From the NCBI GenBank assembly GCA_000729835.1, contig JFHB01000040.1:124001-188000 (forward strand): DNA of 64,000 nucleotides, read 5' to 3'. Positions 1-10,626 of the stretch are shown here, piece by piece. The translations under genes were made by a program, and so were the position numbers. Source of the DNA: Atkinsonella hypoxylon. Its lineage: Eukaryota > Ascomycota > Sordariomycetes > Hypocreales > Clavicipitaceae. Under the pieces are notes generated by a model that ran no database searches, was not told the origin of the DNA, and worked only from the letters and a program-made list of their open reading frames with translations. Every line of letters starts with the position of its first letter. Positions within the stretch are counted from its first letter, which is position 1.

Positions 1-528
1 AGCGCGGTCGTAGACTACAGCTCCCTTGAATACCTAGGTACCTACCTATTCCCTAGATACCTAGGTATGTAGTAATTTAGTGCCTCCAGGGCGTGCCACA
101 GAAACTTACCGAGGGGTGTCAGCAAAACACTGGTAGGTAGTCTGAACCGGAAAGTAGGTGGGGCTGCTGCCTTGATAGTAATTTGCTGTTGCATAACGTA
201 GTTGGTACGCCTCATCTGTCAGCCGTTCCCTTTTGGGACACGGGTGAGGCAGTGCTCTTCCTGGCGCTTCACGTGATATTGTGGTCCGCACTAACCTCCG
301 TCTTTGTTGACCTCCAGTTATAATCCCTCCAAATTTCTTTGTTGATTCCTCTTCATTTTTCTTGTTTACCGGGCTCTTGCATTTCTTTGCTCTGGCAAGA
401 CAGTCCTTTCGCTCCTTACTCAACACTGACAACCACACGCTCGCTAGTATTTCTCTATACATCGTCTTTCCCTTCTTCGGACACCGCTACCGTTATTCCA
501 CAGTTCCACGAAGACGTGGCTCATTAAC
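1..528. other. Intergenic, upstream of the GH17 gene
   Basis: No gene is seen. The first 70 bases carry overlapping CCTAGGTA/TACCTAGGTA motifs, which recur in other intergenic parts of the window. Bases 330-528 are pyrimidine-rich on the plus strand, as is common just upstream of highly expressed filamentous fungal genes, so this is probably the promoter and 5' leader of the glucanase gene. Confidence 0.5.
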
Positions 529-1842
529 ATGCATTTCTCCACACCTCTTGTAGCCAGTGCTTTGGCAATATGCGCTTCCGCAGGCTCCAACTATCTTGGA
601 TTCAATTCTGGAGCCACTCTTGCTGATCGATCTGCCAAGTTTAAGAAGGACTTCGAGGCTGAATTCAAGACCGCCCAGAAACTGAACAACGCGCCTGGCA
701 ACTTTAACTCCGTCCGTCTCTACACCAACATCCAGGCCTATTCCAAGGATGACCCTATCGAGGCCTTTGAGGCTGCCATTGACACCAAGACAAACATCCT
801 TCTTGGTGTCTGGGCTTCTGGCACCGATAATATCGACAATGAGATTACTGCTTTGAAGAAGGCTGTTACCAAGTACGGCAGCACGTTCACTGACTTGGTC
901 ATTGGCATCTCCATAGGTAGTGAGGATTTGTACCGTGACTCCGTCACTGGTATTAAGAACAAGGGTGGTGTCGGCAACAGCCCCGAGAACATCGTCAAGT
1001 TCATCAACGACTACAAAAAGGCCTTCGCCGATAGCCCCTTAAGCAAGGTTCCCTGCGGCCACGTGGATACCTGGGATGCCTGGACAAACTCCTCTGTCAA
1101 GGTTGTCATCGACGCTGTTGACTGGGTTGGTGTTGACGAGTACCCTTACTACGAAAATGGCAAGAATAACAATATCAAGAACGCTGGTAATCTCTTCGAC
1201 CGTGCTTATAACGCTACTATCGGTGCTGTCAACGGCAAGCCCGTCTGGGTCTGTGAGACCGGCTGGCCTTACACCGGCCCTGATTGGGACTTGGCCGTTG
1301 CTTCCGTTGAGAATGCCAAGTACTACTGGGACGAAGTCGGTTGCCGCAAGCTCTTCAACAAGGTTCCCACCTTCTGGTACACGCTCCGCGACTCTAACCC
1401 CGACAATAAGATGAAGTTCGCCATCACCAAGGACCTGTCCACCACGCCCCTCTTTGATCTCACCTGCCCCAAGTCCTTCGACACCAAGCCTGAGAGCTCT
1501 AGCACCGCTAGCACCGCTACTTCGACCGGATCTGCTTCCAGCTCTGCTACCGGCTCCATTAAGCCAAGTGGCACCAGCGCTACTAAGCCTTCCTCTAACA
1601 GCGATTCTGGGTCAGGATCTGGCGGCAGTGGCAGTGGCAGTGGCAGTGGTAGTGGTAGTGGTAGTGGTAGCGGTAGCGGTAGCGGCAGCGGCAGCGGCAG
1701 CGGTGGTTCTTCCGCCAGTACTCCTGCTAGCTCTGCCCACCCCACCTCGGTCAGCACCTCTGCCGCCGTTTTCGCCAAGCAGGTGTCTGGCGGCGCTTAC
1801 TTTGCCCTTGCTATCTTAGCTGTTGCTGCCACGCTGCTATAA
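529..1842 (+). CDS. eglC: GPI-anchored cell-wall glucan endo-1,3-beta-glucosidase (GH17, EglC/Bgt-like)
   Basis: Intronless 437-residue protein. Residues 1-18 are a signal peptide, followed by a GH17 domain to about residue 310. The likely proton donor is E132 (GISIGSEDLYR) and the nucleophile E243 (VWVCETGWPY), both in classic GH17 contexts. Residues 316-400 are a Ser/Thr/Gly-rich linker with a long Ser-Gly repeat, and the last ~20 residues are hydrophobic after a small-residue stretch, as expected for GPI-anchor addition. The enzyme should act at the outer plasma membrane or cell wall, cutting or remodelling beta-1,3-glucan during growth. The start is the only ATG before the signal peptide, and the upstream leader is pyrimidine-rich. 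Family assignment is firm; the exact paralogue (EglC versus another GPI GH17) is inferred from the linker and anchor. Confidence 0.93.
   Translation: MHFSTPLVASALAICASAGSNYLGFNSGATLADRSAKFKKDFEAEFKTAQKLNNAPGNFNSVRLYTNIQAYSKDDPIEAFEAAIDTKTNILLGVWASGTDNIDNEITALKKAVTKYGSTFTDLVIGISIGSEDLYRDSVTGIKNKGGVGNSPENIVKFINDYKKAFADSPLSKVPCGHVDTWDAWTNSSVKVVIDAVDWVGVDEYPYYENGKNNNIKNAGNLFDRAYNATIGAVNGKPVWVCETGWPYTGPDWDLAVASVENAKYYWDEVGCRKLFNKVPTFWYTLRDSNPDNKMKFAITKDLSTTPLFDLTCPKSFDTKPESSSTASTATSTGSASSSATGSIKPSGTSATKPSSNSDSGSGSGGSGSGSGSGSGSGSGSGSGSGSGSGSGGSSASTPASSAHPTSVSTSAAVFAKQVSGGAYFALAILAVAATLL
1606..1707 (+). repeat. Ser-Gly coding repeat (GGYAGY hexamers)
   Basis: About 16 tandem copies of the hexanucleotide GGYAGY encode an uninterrupted Ser-Gly run in the linker of the GH17 protein. 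Third-position changes occur in blocks (AGT-GGC, then AGT-GGT, then AGC-GGT, then AGC-GGC), which suggests stepwise slippage expansion. The length is probably polymorphic between strains. Confidence 0.9.
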
Positions 1843-2656
1843 GCGCGCGTCATATGGCCGCGGCGAATGCACATATCCGCTTTGTTACATAGCCTCCGTT
1901 TCTTTTCTCATATAGACTCATTTGGGACGAAAAGGATGGAATAGTCACGGTATAAGACTCGGTAGAATCTTGGGTGTTAACTTGCAAACTTGCTTTATAG
2001 TCCTTAGCCTGTCTGCTTGCCAGCAGATGTTCATCGGGGAAAACAATTTGTCCTACAATCTGACTTTAATAAGATTTTGAAACTTTGGTCTTTTCGTTGG
2101 GCGCAGCTGTAGGCTTCAGTAGGCTTCAATGTGCTGATGGATTTCCAATAACGTGCCGCTCCAGCTCGTAACGGTGATTCTTCGAAAGTGACGCAGCGTT
2201 GGGCTTCATTCGCACTCAGCCTCGGCCCTTGGGACTGAGCAATGAGAAAAAGTTAAAATTAATTCGTATATGAAGGAATGTGCAAACGCTGAAGCCGCGA
2301 GTTCTCCTGGCACCACCAATTCCATGCTTCCTCCTCGCCCTGCAATCCGCTCACAGATGGATATTCCAGACAGCTTCGTGCATGTAAGAGCTCGATCCTC
2401 CCATCTTACTCCAGGAAGAGGCTCTCGTGTTCGAACGGCAGGGCGCGCAAGCAGAAGAGTCACTTCAAAAAAGTGATGTAAATTGCTAATACCAGCATGC
2501 CGCTTCCATCGAGCACCAGGAACATCTATCATCTAGAGCGCTAATGTGAAGCTTATACATATTTATCTGTGTAAGAACCTGTGTTGGAGTGAAGAAACAA
2601 AACTAAGCGCAATGCGATTGGTCTTCCTAATTACAGTTCTGGGTGGAATGCATGTC
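1843..2656. other. Intergenic, 3' of the GH17 gene
   Basis: Nothing convincing is seen apart from the presumed 3' UTR and terminator region of the glucanase gene. Short open frames here resemble no known protein. Confidence 0.4.
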
Positions 2657-3564
2657 TTATAACTTGGCACCTGGCTTCTTCGTCCTTGCCTTCTCGTGAC
2701 CTCTCATGACGCGTCGGGGGATCTTGCCGCCAAGGTTCTCGGGCACCACGGCGATGATTTCCACGCCACCACGCAACCTCTTGTAGTCGCCTTTGTGGCC
2801 AGCGACATGCTTCAGAAGGCTCTTGCATTCGGTGATTTTACGACAAAGGCTTTGGGGACTTGGTCCTCGCGCTCTGAAGGAACGCCAATGACTACACAGT
2901 CGTTCACTGCGGCATGTGCCAAGATGTGGCCCTCCAACTCCGCAGGTGCCACTTGATTATTTGCCTCTGACTTTGATCAAGGTATTCAACGTCAGGTTCG
3001 TGCGCTATTAGATGCTAAGCAGGGGACCTACTCTTAGGACTGGCAAACTAGCACCCTCGCCGATCAACTGGTTGGTTGTGTTGTGGCCAGGATTCGACAA
3101 GCCTGCAGCCGTAGCGGTCGTCTTCAGAAGAGGCAGGCAAGTGAAGACGGCCCCGGCACCAGAGTCTCTGAGTTGGTACTCCAGCTCGGTGGCAGTATAT
3201 GATGCATTAACGCAAGCCAGAATACCGCCAAGTCGGTGGACGGCCTAGGCCAGGGTGAGGTAGTGGATGGTGTTGAGGCTGACGCACGCGACTGACTACC
3301 TTGTCCCATTCTATTACCCTCATGAGCCTTGAAGTCGAGTTCTTCCGATAGGGCGCGAGACAGATGGTCAGCCCGTTGCTTGGCTTCCATGAAGCTATTT
3401 GTCTTGCCCGTGAGGCCGTCTGTGAAGCGCGCTTTAGAGCGCTGAGATGGGTGGCGGCCATACCGTTCCTTGACCGTAGACGTCTCGACAGAAATCAAGT
3501 CCGGGATCTGTCCAAGCTGCGGTACCCATGACGGGGGATGGAACGGGTGAAGGAATGACTGCAC
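2657..3564 (-). pseudogene. Decayed 4-coumarate-CoA ligase-like (AMP-binding) gene, peroxisomal type
   Basis: Pieces of an acyl/aryl-CoA ligase are readable on the minus strand in three frames. An N-terminal block has TDGLTGKT, ADHLSRALSEEL, then NTIHYLTLA-stop-AVHRLGG, then ACVNASYTATELEYQL. A C-terminal block has LIKVRG, QVAPAELEGH, DCVVIGVPSERED, PKAFVV, YKRLRGG, GKIPRRVMR. The end is AKL-stop, a peroxisomal targeting tripeptide. Lesions: a TAG at 3245-3247 where the family has Trp; a frame change between LIKVRG and QVAPAEL near 2956; another after PKAFVV near 2835; and loss of the whole middle of the adenylation domain between about 3000 and 3090. Relatives are about 550 residues; fewer than 300 codons remain. 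It cannot encode a working enzyme. The substrate of the ancestor is unknown. Confidence 0.85.
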
Positions 3565-4025
3565 GGATGCTCAACTGAGTTCCCAAAGGGAGTCAGTCTA
3601 TGTCAATGGGCTTACATGCGCTGTCCGTTCCCAACTGTTCGGACGCACCTGAACCTTTTCGTTGGCAGGGATCATGAGAAGAGTCTGGAGAGCCGAAAGA
3701 GGGCAAAAGGAGTTCTTGCTGTTTTGAATATGTTTAAATTGCCCTGGTAAATTGCCCTGGTCATTAGGATGATGGATTGAGGGGGCCGTGTACGGTGGTA
3801 TATTAGCAGAGCTGGGCAGATGCGTGCCACGTCGAAAATCCTTCATTTGTAGGTCCCTGTATTGCATATATTGCACATAGTAAGACTACTAAGTCCAGTA
3901 CTCACGTTAGTGCCGCATGTTGAATTGTAATTTTTTTCGCTCGTATGTAGCTACATCTTGCTTGCGCGTAGATATCGCTTGCATGAATCCCATATGTAAG
4001 TAAGATATATAGAAGCGATATCTAT

Positions 4026-4067
4026 GCACAAGCACAAGCACAAGCACAAGCACAAGCACAAGCACAC
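4026..4067. repeat. (GCACAA)7 tandem repeat
   Basis: Seven adjacent copies of GCACAA, the last ending in C. It is intergenic, with no coding context. Confidence 0.95.
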
Positions 4068-4508
4068 TTACGTATATAAGATCAAAGGTTAAAATTGGAG
4101 TTGGGAGTCTTATTGACATATATACTATGTAATGCAGGATGTGCGATATAGGAATCGTTAATGTGGCACGCCGTCTGCCAAGCTTGGCTAATATGTATGC
4201 CACCGTAAACGCAAGCTACCCACCAAGGTACAGATTACTCACTGTGCCAGTCTACCTATGATATGTAGGTATATAGATAGTTACCTAGTAAGCAGACAGA
4301 CTTTGCTTTTCACGCCCCTGGTCTACCAAGCAGGAACAAAACCCCACAGTGTTGTTGGTGTGAATAAAATGAATCAACAGCCGCGACTTATGTGCGACCG
4401 TACACTTCAGCAGCGAGTCTAGTGATGTGGCGATATTTCACACTATGCGGATGCATATGATTCCTAATATAAAGCTGCGCTACGACTCCGTACCAGCCAC
4501 TTGCATTT

Positions 4509-4540
4509 GCGTATGCGTATGCATATGCATATGCATATGC
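4509..4540. repeat. GCRTAT tandem repeat
   Basis: Five hexamers, two GCGTAT then three GCATAT. The array is intergenic and partly self-complementary (ATGCAT words). Confidence 0.9.
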
Positions 4541-4997
4541 AAACAACTGTTAGTTACCGCTTTCTAAAGTAGGCTGGGAAAACGCCGCATGTAGCCGAAC
4601 ATGAGCTAGAGCCCTGTGCGAACGTTGGGTGCTCGCTCGCCTGGCCCGAAACCCGAAGCTAGCTTGTAAGTAGTTGGTGTTGGTGTGGAACGTAACCGAG
4701 TGAAGCTGGTCCTCCTCACCTGACCTTGCATGAATAACATAACATAACATAGAATTTGGTGTAGCTCCAGGAGTCAAAAGATTTTGGATCAGCAGTAGAA
4801 GCAACATTCTACATACGCAAAGTTTTGTGATACGAAACGAAAGGTCACGGTTGAAAGAGCCAGTACGGTCAACCATAGTGTGTTAGACGGCACTGGGTGA
4901 CAGTTTCATCTGACTCTCACTGAGGCACAAAGACAACGCAGCGGGCAGCGGGCAGTGGGCAGTGGGCAGTGAGGTTCTGGATTCATCTGTCAGCGCC

Positions 4998-5026
4998 TTG
5001 CATGACCTTGCATGACCTTGCATGAC
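4998..5026. repeat. CTTGCATGAC triplicate
   Basis: Three adjacent copies of CTTGCATGAC lie 3' of the first P450 gene. A related, diverged pair (GCGTGACC, CTGCATAAC) lies on the 5' side of that gene near 7417-7440, in the same orientation, so similar words flank the gene on both sides. Confidence 0.8.
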
Positions 5027-5367
5027 AACGGTGTTGTTTCGAGGGGTTGGGGTTGCATGGTCGGGTTACATGGATGCTCGGGCATCACCGCAACGGCACA
5101 TGCTCTACGGAATACTCCGTACACAATCAAATCACCAGCTGCTCGAGGCAAATGACATGGAGTTGCAGCCATCATCAGTTACAGCTCCCCGGGGGTTGCG
5201 TACAGGTAGGTCCTTGCACAGGTATACCCCCCTTGCGCAAAACGGCACAAGCGTTGATGCTCGTCTATTACTCACTGACGATGGCCACCCTGACTGAAGA
5301 CAACACCAGACATGACTCAAGCCGCCTCCGCGGCTCCAGACCAAACTGCCGAGGGGCGCGCGCCCCT

Positions 5368-7110
5368 TCATACGGCTCCTTGCCGCGTACGAAAGCGGAG
5401 CATAAGCGGTCCCTTTTCCCATACGATAAATATTCGCTGCGTTGCGTGCCAGTCCTCCTGTCCGTCCACAAGCTCAAAGTCCAGCTTATACAAGATCCGG
5501 CTGACAATAAGCCGCAGTTCATTCATGGCCAGGTTTTTGCCAATGCAATCGCGCGGTCCGGCACTAAAGGGCTTGAACACCGCGTGATTGTCGTTCTTGA
5601 ATCGTCCATCGTACAGCGGATGAGATGGCGGCAGCCACCGCTCGGGAATGAACGAGTTGGGCTCGCTGAAGTGTTTTGGGTTGCGGAAAGTGGCCCACTG
5701 ATATGTTGAGATTCGTGTCTATATTTTGGGTCAGAGCAGTCTTTTGTGTCAGCATGCAAAGAAGAAACAGATAACTAGTTAGGGTGCTTCATCAAATTGG
5801 GTGGACTCACTCCTGGCAGCAAATAAACTCCCTCGACAAACGCTCCGGGAGAGACACGCCCCGGGACCTCACCGGCGGGCGGGTAAATCCTCAGCATCTC
5901 GTGGATGCAAGCCACAAGGTATTCCAAGTTACTAGCCCTCTGCATAGTGATCTCCTCTTCGGAGCTGAAGGCGCTGCGGATCTCGTCGGTCAGTCGCTTA
6001 TACGCCTGGGCATTATGAGCCAGGTAGAACCAGAGCCCAGACAGAGCTGAGGCAGTGGTCTCGCTGCCAGCAATGACCAGAGTCGACGAGGTCTCCAGAA
6101 TCTCGTCTGGCTGCATGCTGACTTGGCCGTCGCGGTTCTTGCGCAACATGTAGCTCACAAAGTCTCTTCGGCCCATGGGTCCCTCTTCACCAAGCTCCAT
6201 GCGCGCGCGCGCCTTGACTTTGGAATACCCACGCGCTGGGTGTTGTTTGGTGCCAAACTCATCACTGAACCAAGATAGGACGGTTCGCAGCAAGGGGTAG
6301 TTTTCGTAAAGTCGTCGGGACGAGAATACCCGCACACTGGCAAATATGGACATGACCCAGGGGTGAACTGCGTCCCTGGTGAGGCTAGAGAAGGATTCGG
6401 AAAAGGCGAGGTCGCCGATAATGTCAAAGGTAGTGGCATTCATCCACTTGGTCACATCGACTGCCTCGCCTCTCTGTGCACGAGCCTGCAGGCGCGCCAG
6501 AAGCAGGTCAAGATATTCCTTGATGACATACTCTTGTTGAATGAGCGATGCATCGCTGAAGGCATGACTCAACTGCCTGCGCTGACGTCGATGGATATCG
6601 CGCGGGGCAGCAATTATGCTGTAGGCATTTGCCACATGGGTAGTCTTCATCTTTTCGAACTCGCCCTCATCTGCTTTGCGCCGGCTGTACACCTGTGGCC
6701 AAGCAATCTCTCCATCAATCAGAATGTGATTGGGGCCAACGCGAACCATGGACCCATACTTGCGCAGCAGTTCTGGTGTTTGACGGTAGAATACCCCCTG
6801 GTAATAATTTCTATACAGGAAAGGAAAGTAAGAGACTGCATAGATCATCGGGCCAGGCACCTTGGCCAGAGGATGGAACCAGAGCCGGTACACTGCCTGG
6901 GCGACCAAGTATGCAAAGACCTGGGCAACAAACAAATTGACATTGACGTAAGCGAGAGCCTCAGGGTTTTGAGGTTTGACGTGTGTCTTGAGGCAGTAGG
7001 CAGTCACTTACTAGTGAGGCAAGAAATCCCAAGGTGGGTAGAACATGAGCACTGCTTTGTCCAAGGTTGGTAAGCCGACTGGCTCGTTCAAAAATCTCGC
7101 TCGACGGCAT
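5368..7110 (-). CDS. Cytochrome P450 monooxygenase (microsomal, Tri11/CYP65-like)
   Basis: Three exons on the minus strand: 7110-7012, 6959-5811 and 5718-5368, giving 532 residues. Introns have GTAAGT and GTGAGT donors and keep phase 0. An N-terminal membrane helix (about residues 40-60) is followed by the WFHPLAKVPGP hinge. Further on are the I-helix AGSETTA, the K-helix EMLR (ExxR), a PERW-type motif (FIPERWLPP), and the heme loop FSAGPRDCIGKNLA with the heme ligand near C474. All P450 landmarks are intact, so this looks functional. The overall style resembles Tri11/benzoate-4-monooxygenase-like fungal P450s of secondary metabolism, but the substrate cannot be told. The decayed CoA-ligase gene lies 1.8 kb downstream. 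No synthase is adjacent. Confidence 0.9.
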
Positions 7111-9100
7111 GTTTATTGTGACTTTGAGGACGAGTGCGCCCCCAAGAATATGAAGTGAGATGTAGTTGTGCAAAGCTCGCAAGTTGAAAGGAAGGCCTCG
7201 TTTTTTATAGACGTACCACAGGCCTATGCTGCTTTGGTACTTTTATGTGGCGCTTGCCCTAGGAGCTCCCACGGATGCATAGCATGCTGCCATGCATGCA
7301 GGGAATTATGAAAAAGCAGCTCGTAGGCGTAAATCCAAGTCAAAGCGCGGTTCTTGCGTGCCTTGGCTTGAAGTGAATGTCATGCATCGAGCCCTCCTGA
7401 CTGGTGGGATTCGACCCTGCGTGACCCTGCATAACACTGCAACCGTCTCTCTTCGGGCTGGCTGAGGAACGTATGATGATGATGACATCTGTGCTCTGCG
7501 AAGGGCCACTACGGAGTAAGTGAGTTATGACATCAGGTCGTTGAAACACCGAGTATCAGCAAGGAATCGAACGCAATAAGCTGCGCAGTTATTCCGCCCT
7601 CTCGACCATGTCATATGAGACCAGGCTTTTGCTGCGGCACGCCACGACAGAGAGAGAGAGAGCGGGAGAGGGAGAGGGAGAGGGAGAGGGAGAGGGAGAC
7701 AGAGAGAGACAGAGAGAGACAGAGAGAGAGAGAGACGTAATGTGGTGGGCTTTGTTACTATAGAGGCAGCTTTGAGAACCAAGAAAAGCTCACGCAATGA
7801 CACGTCATGTCTTCCCCACGCCGTTCCCCAGCTCAAGCGGATGACCGCATCTCCGGAGATAGATGCAGTCCACCCCGAATGTAACCTCGTTCATCCATTC
7901 GACAAGTCATTCTTGGTTTGAACCTGTCTGGCTCATGAACGCAACCAGTGGTCGGTGTTTTGAAACAGGCTTCAATGCCGGGCTGCATCCCGCTCTGTAG
8001 CTGGCATGAACAGAATGGGGCATGCTGCAACACTAAACTCTATACAAGACGACTGACTGGCTTGGCGGAGCATAGCATTGCAAACAGGTGCCCCGGAAAA
8101 GGCAACTGTTTGTTTGTGGCAGGCTTTCGCGATGCTCCGCCCCCGGATCGGATCGGCCGACGGGGGGTTTCCTGGTTGAGCAGGCCGACGCCGTGTTAAC
8201 GGACATTGCGACCCGTCAAAATGATGGCGGCTGCATCGTACAACGTCCCAGACATGTCCTCCTGACACATATGAGTCTTCGATAGTTCATGTCGCATTGT
8301 CGCATCAGCCGAGACGTAAGACGCAGCAAGAAAAACAGTGGCCTCTGCATAGCGTCATTCTTTTCCCTTGCTGCTACCCATCTCATCCCCATTAGTAAGA
8401 TGAACAGAAAATGCTTGAACTCCCACAGGCGTTGGATGTGGTAGAAGCTGCACAAAGAATTGGACGCGGCCATGTCACATGTAATGTTGCAGGCCCCGTC
8501 CTATCCCCTTGTCTGCACGCAGGCAAGAGCTAGGTCACAAATTGGCGACCTAGGTAGGTAGTTGAACCCAGTGACCAAGACTGGCCGAGCGCAAAGGTAC
8601 CTCGATGATATGGAGGGACTTGGTGAGGTCTTGAAGATGGGTGGCTCTCGTGACCTTCGCTGTTGCCTACGCGGCAGGCAATGGAAAAAGGTCCAGATGT
8701 GACGAATCGGCCAATCTCCGTCACGCGTTCTTCACTTTGCGGAACTGAATCCGGGTGCCGGACCGGTTCCGCAAATCCCTACGTTCAGACTGTGGGGCCC
8801 TTCACTGCCAAGACTCTGTTGATCGGTTTGCAACGGAAACGATGGCGGGGTAACTAACTAATATCACGGATGGATGTGGAACCAGAGGAGGGAGGGAGTC
8901 TTCGAGGAATGTCTCGCACGGAACGCGCTCATATACCTACCTACCTGGCTGGGACCTCCTCAAGCATCACAAACTTTGAATCTATCTGTCCTCTAGTTAG
9001 CGATTAGCCAAGAAAAGCTGTATCGCCGTCGCCGTCGTTCCTACCGCCGTGTTTCCATTCCATCACAGCTCCCCCGCCCCCCAAGACTCAGCTTGCTCAA
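7111..9100. other. Intergenic between P450 and fumarylacetoacetase
   Basis: A 2-kb stretch with no supported gene. It contains a GA-rich microsatellite (7648-7735), CCTAGGTAGGTAG near 8549, CTACCTACCTG near 8938, and GTCGCCGTCG words just before the fumarylacetoacetase start. These would be the promoters of two divergent genes. Confidence 0.5.
7648..7735. repeat. GA/GGGAGA microsatellite
   Basis: An 88-base purine tract of (AG)n, (GGGAGA)n and (AGAGAGAC)n units. It lies between divergent genes. Pure purine/pyrimidine tracts can form triplex DNA, but no function is shown. Confidence 0.9.
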
Positions 9101-10460
9101 ATGTCGTGGCTGCCCATCTCACCAGATTCTCATTTTTCCATCGCCAACATCCCCTTTGGCATCATTTCGACGGCGACTGATGCAACCAAGCGTCCTGCCA
9201 TTGCCATTGGCGACTGTGCGCTTGATCTGAAGGCATTTGCCACCACGGGGGGGTTCTCTTCGTCCCCCGAGATCCAGAAGCACGCCCACGTTTTCAACCA
9301 CGAGTCTCTCAATGCCTTTGCCGCGCTGGGCCGACCCTTTCATCGCCTTGTCCGCGAGCACTTGCAGTCCGTCTTCAGTTCCGACACCCAGAACCCTCAG
9401 GTCCTCAAGGACAATGAAACACTTAGGCAGACGGCGCTGCTGAAGAGGGCCGAGATTCAGAACCACTTGCCTCTCACTGTCGGAGATTACACCGATTTCT
9501 ACGCCGGCAAGCACCACGCCTACAATGTCGGTGTCTTGTTCCGTGGCCCTGCCGATGCGCTGCAGCCCAACTACACCCATCTTCCTGTCGCGTATCATGG
9601 TCGCGCCAGCAGTGTGGTTGTATCTGGCACTCCTATCCGGCGACCATGGGGCCAGATTCTGAAGGACCCCAAGGCCGTACCCAAAGTTCCCGTTCTCTCT
9701 CCCTGTCAGAGACTGGATTTCGAGTTGGAGATGGGCATGTTCATCTGCCGCGAAAACCAACTGGGCCACCCGATCCCGATCGCCGAGGCTGAGGAGTATG
9801 TCTTCGGATACGTTCTCATGAACGATTGGAGTGCCCGGGATATTCAGGCATGGGAGTATGTGCCTTTGGGCCCTTTCACTGCCAAGAACCTAGGCACTAC
9901 CATCAGTCCTTGGGTTGTCTTGGCCGACGCTCTCAACGGATCCAAGACGGCGGGCATTCCCAACGACAACACTCTCTTGCCATACCTGCAGGAGAAGACC
10001 AAGGACAATTGCCTGTATGTTCACCTTGAGGTTGACCTGACGAGTAAGTTCTTGTGAAAAGTTGCAGGCGGGTTCGCTTTCGATATCATGATCACTAACC
10101 TGTCTCGCAGCTGCGAGCGGCAACAAGACCACCATCTCCAGGTCCAACTCGAAAAATCTCTTATGGTCTTGGCCTCAGATGATCACTCACCATACGATTA
10201 CTGGCTGCAACCTCCGCCCTGGGGACCTGTTAGGCTCCGGCACTATTACCGGCGATACCCCCGGCTCAGAAGGCAGCATTCTTGAACAGACACAGGGCGG
10301 CAAGACGGCGATTCAGCTGCAGGGTGGCGAGGAGCGAAAGTTCTTGCAGGACGGGGACACTGTAACCTTTCGTGGATGGGCTGGTCAAGAAGGTGCCTTG
10401 GTCGGGTTCGGCGAGGTGACTGGGACTATTCAACCCGCACTGCCGCTTTTTGAAAATTAA
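9101..10460 (+). CDS. fahA: Fumarylacetoacetase (fumarylacetoacetate hydrolase)
   Basis: Two exons, 9101-10043 and 10111-10460; the intron has GTAAGT and CGCAG ends. The product is 430 residues, the usual length of the fungal enzyme. It hydrolyses fumarylacetoacetate to fumarate and acetoacetate, the last step of phenylalanine/tyrosine degradation, in the cytosol. Visible family blocks are DFYAGKHHAYNVGVLFR, LPVAYHGRASSVVVSGTP, the metal-binding FELEMGMFI, MNDWSARDIQAWEY and LGTTISPWVV. The C-terminal exon has TGCNLRPGDLLGSGTITG. The gene converges on maleylacetoacetate isomerase, the preceding enzyme, with 166 bases between the stop codons, so the two are a functional pair. Homogentisate dioxygenase, which is often next to them in other fungi, is not in this window. 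Confidence 0.96.
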
Positions 10461-10626
10461 AAAGTGTAAAGCAACTTTGCACGAAGAAAAAGTGAAGGAA
10501 TTCAGAGGGACGAAAATACCAGCACGTAATCAAAGCACAATTATTATTAGTTGTCCACCCTAATAAAATACTACGTTGCCAGTGCGCAGAGTTACACACA
10601 AAAAAAAAACAAAAAAAAAAGAGCTG

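Larger units (their letters stand above)
3565..5367. other. Gene-free region with simple repeats
   Basis: No protein gene is supported. The stretch holds several short tandem repeats (listed separately), the repeated word AACAT near 4736-4750, and GCGGGCA/GTGGGCA repeats near 4940-4970. Confidence 0.5.

Noticed and set aside
1..70. Telomere or subtelomere end
   Set aside because: The TACCTAGGTA motifs are not TTAGGG arrays and recur throughout the window.
1323..1778. Long minus-strand open frame with Leu-Pro repeats
   Set aside because: It is the antisense shadow of the Ser-Gly repeat in the GH17 gene.
3245..3396. An intron with TAG acceptor in the CoA-ligase relic
   Set aside because: Reading through the supposed intron gives NTIHYLTLA before the TAG, a conserved part of the family, so the TAG is a nonsense change rather than a splice site.
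5368..7110. P450 as a toxin-cluster gene (trichothecene Tri11 orthologue)
   Set aside because: Only a family-level resemblance; no other trichothecene gene is present, so no such pathway is claimed.
7525..7836. Ser/Leu/Pro repeat protein on the minus strand
   Set aside because: It is produced by the GA microsatellite; no codon structure outside it.
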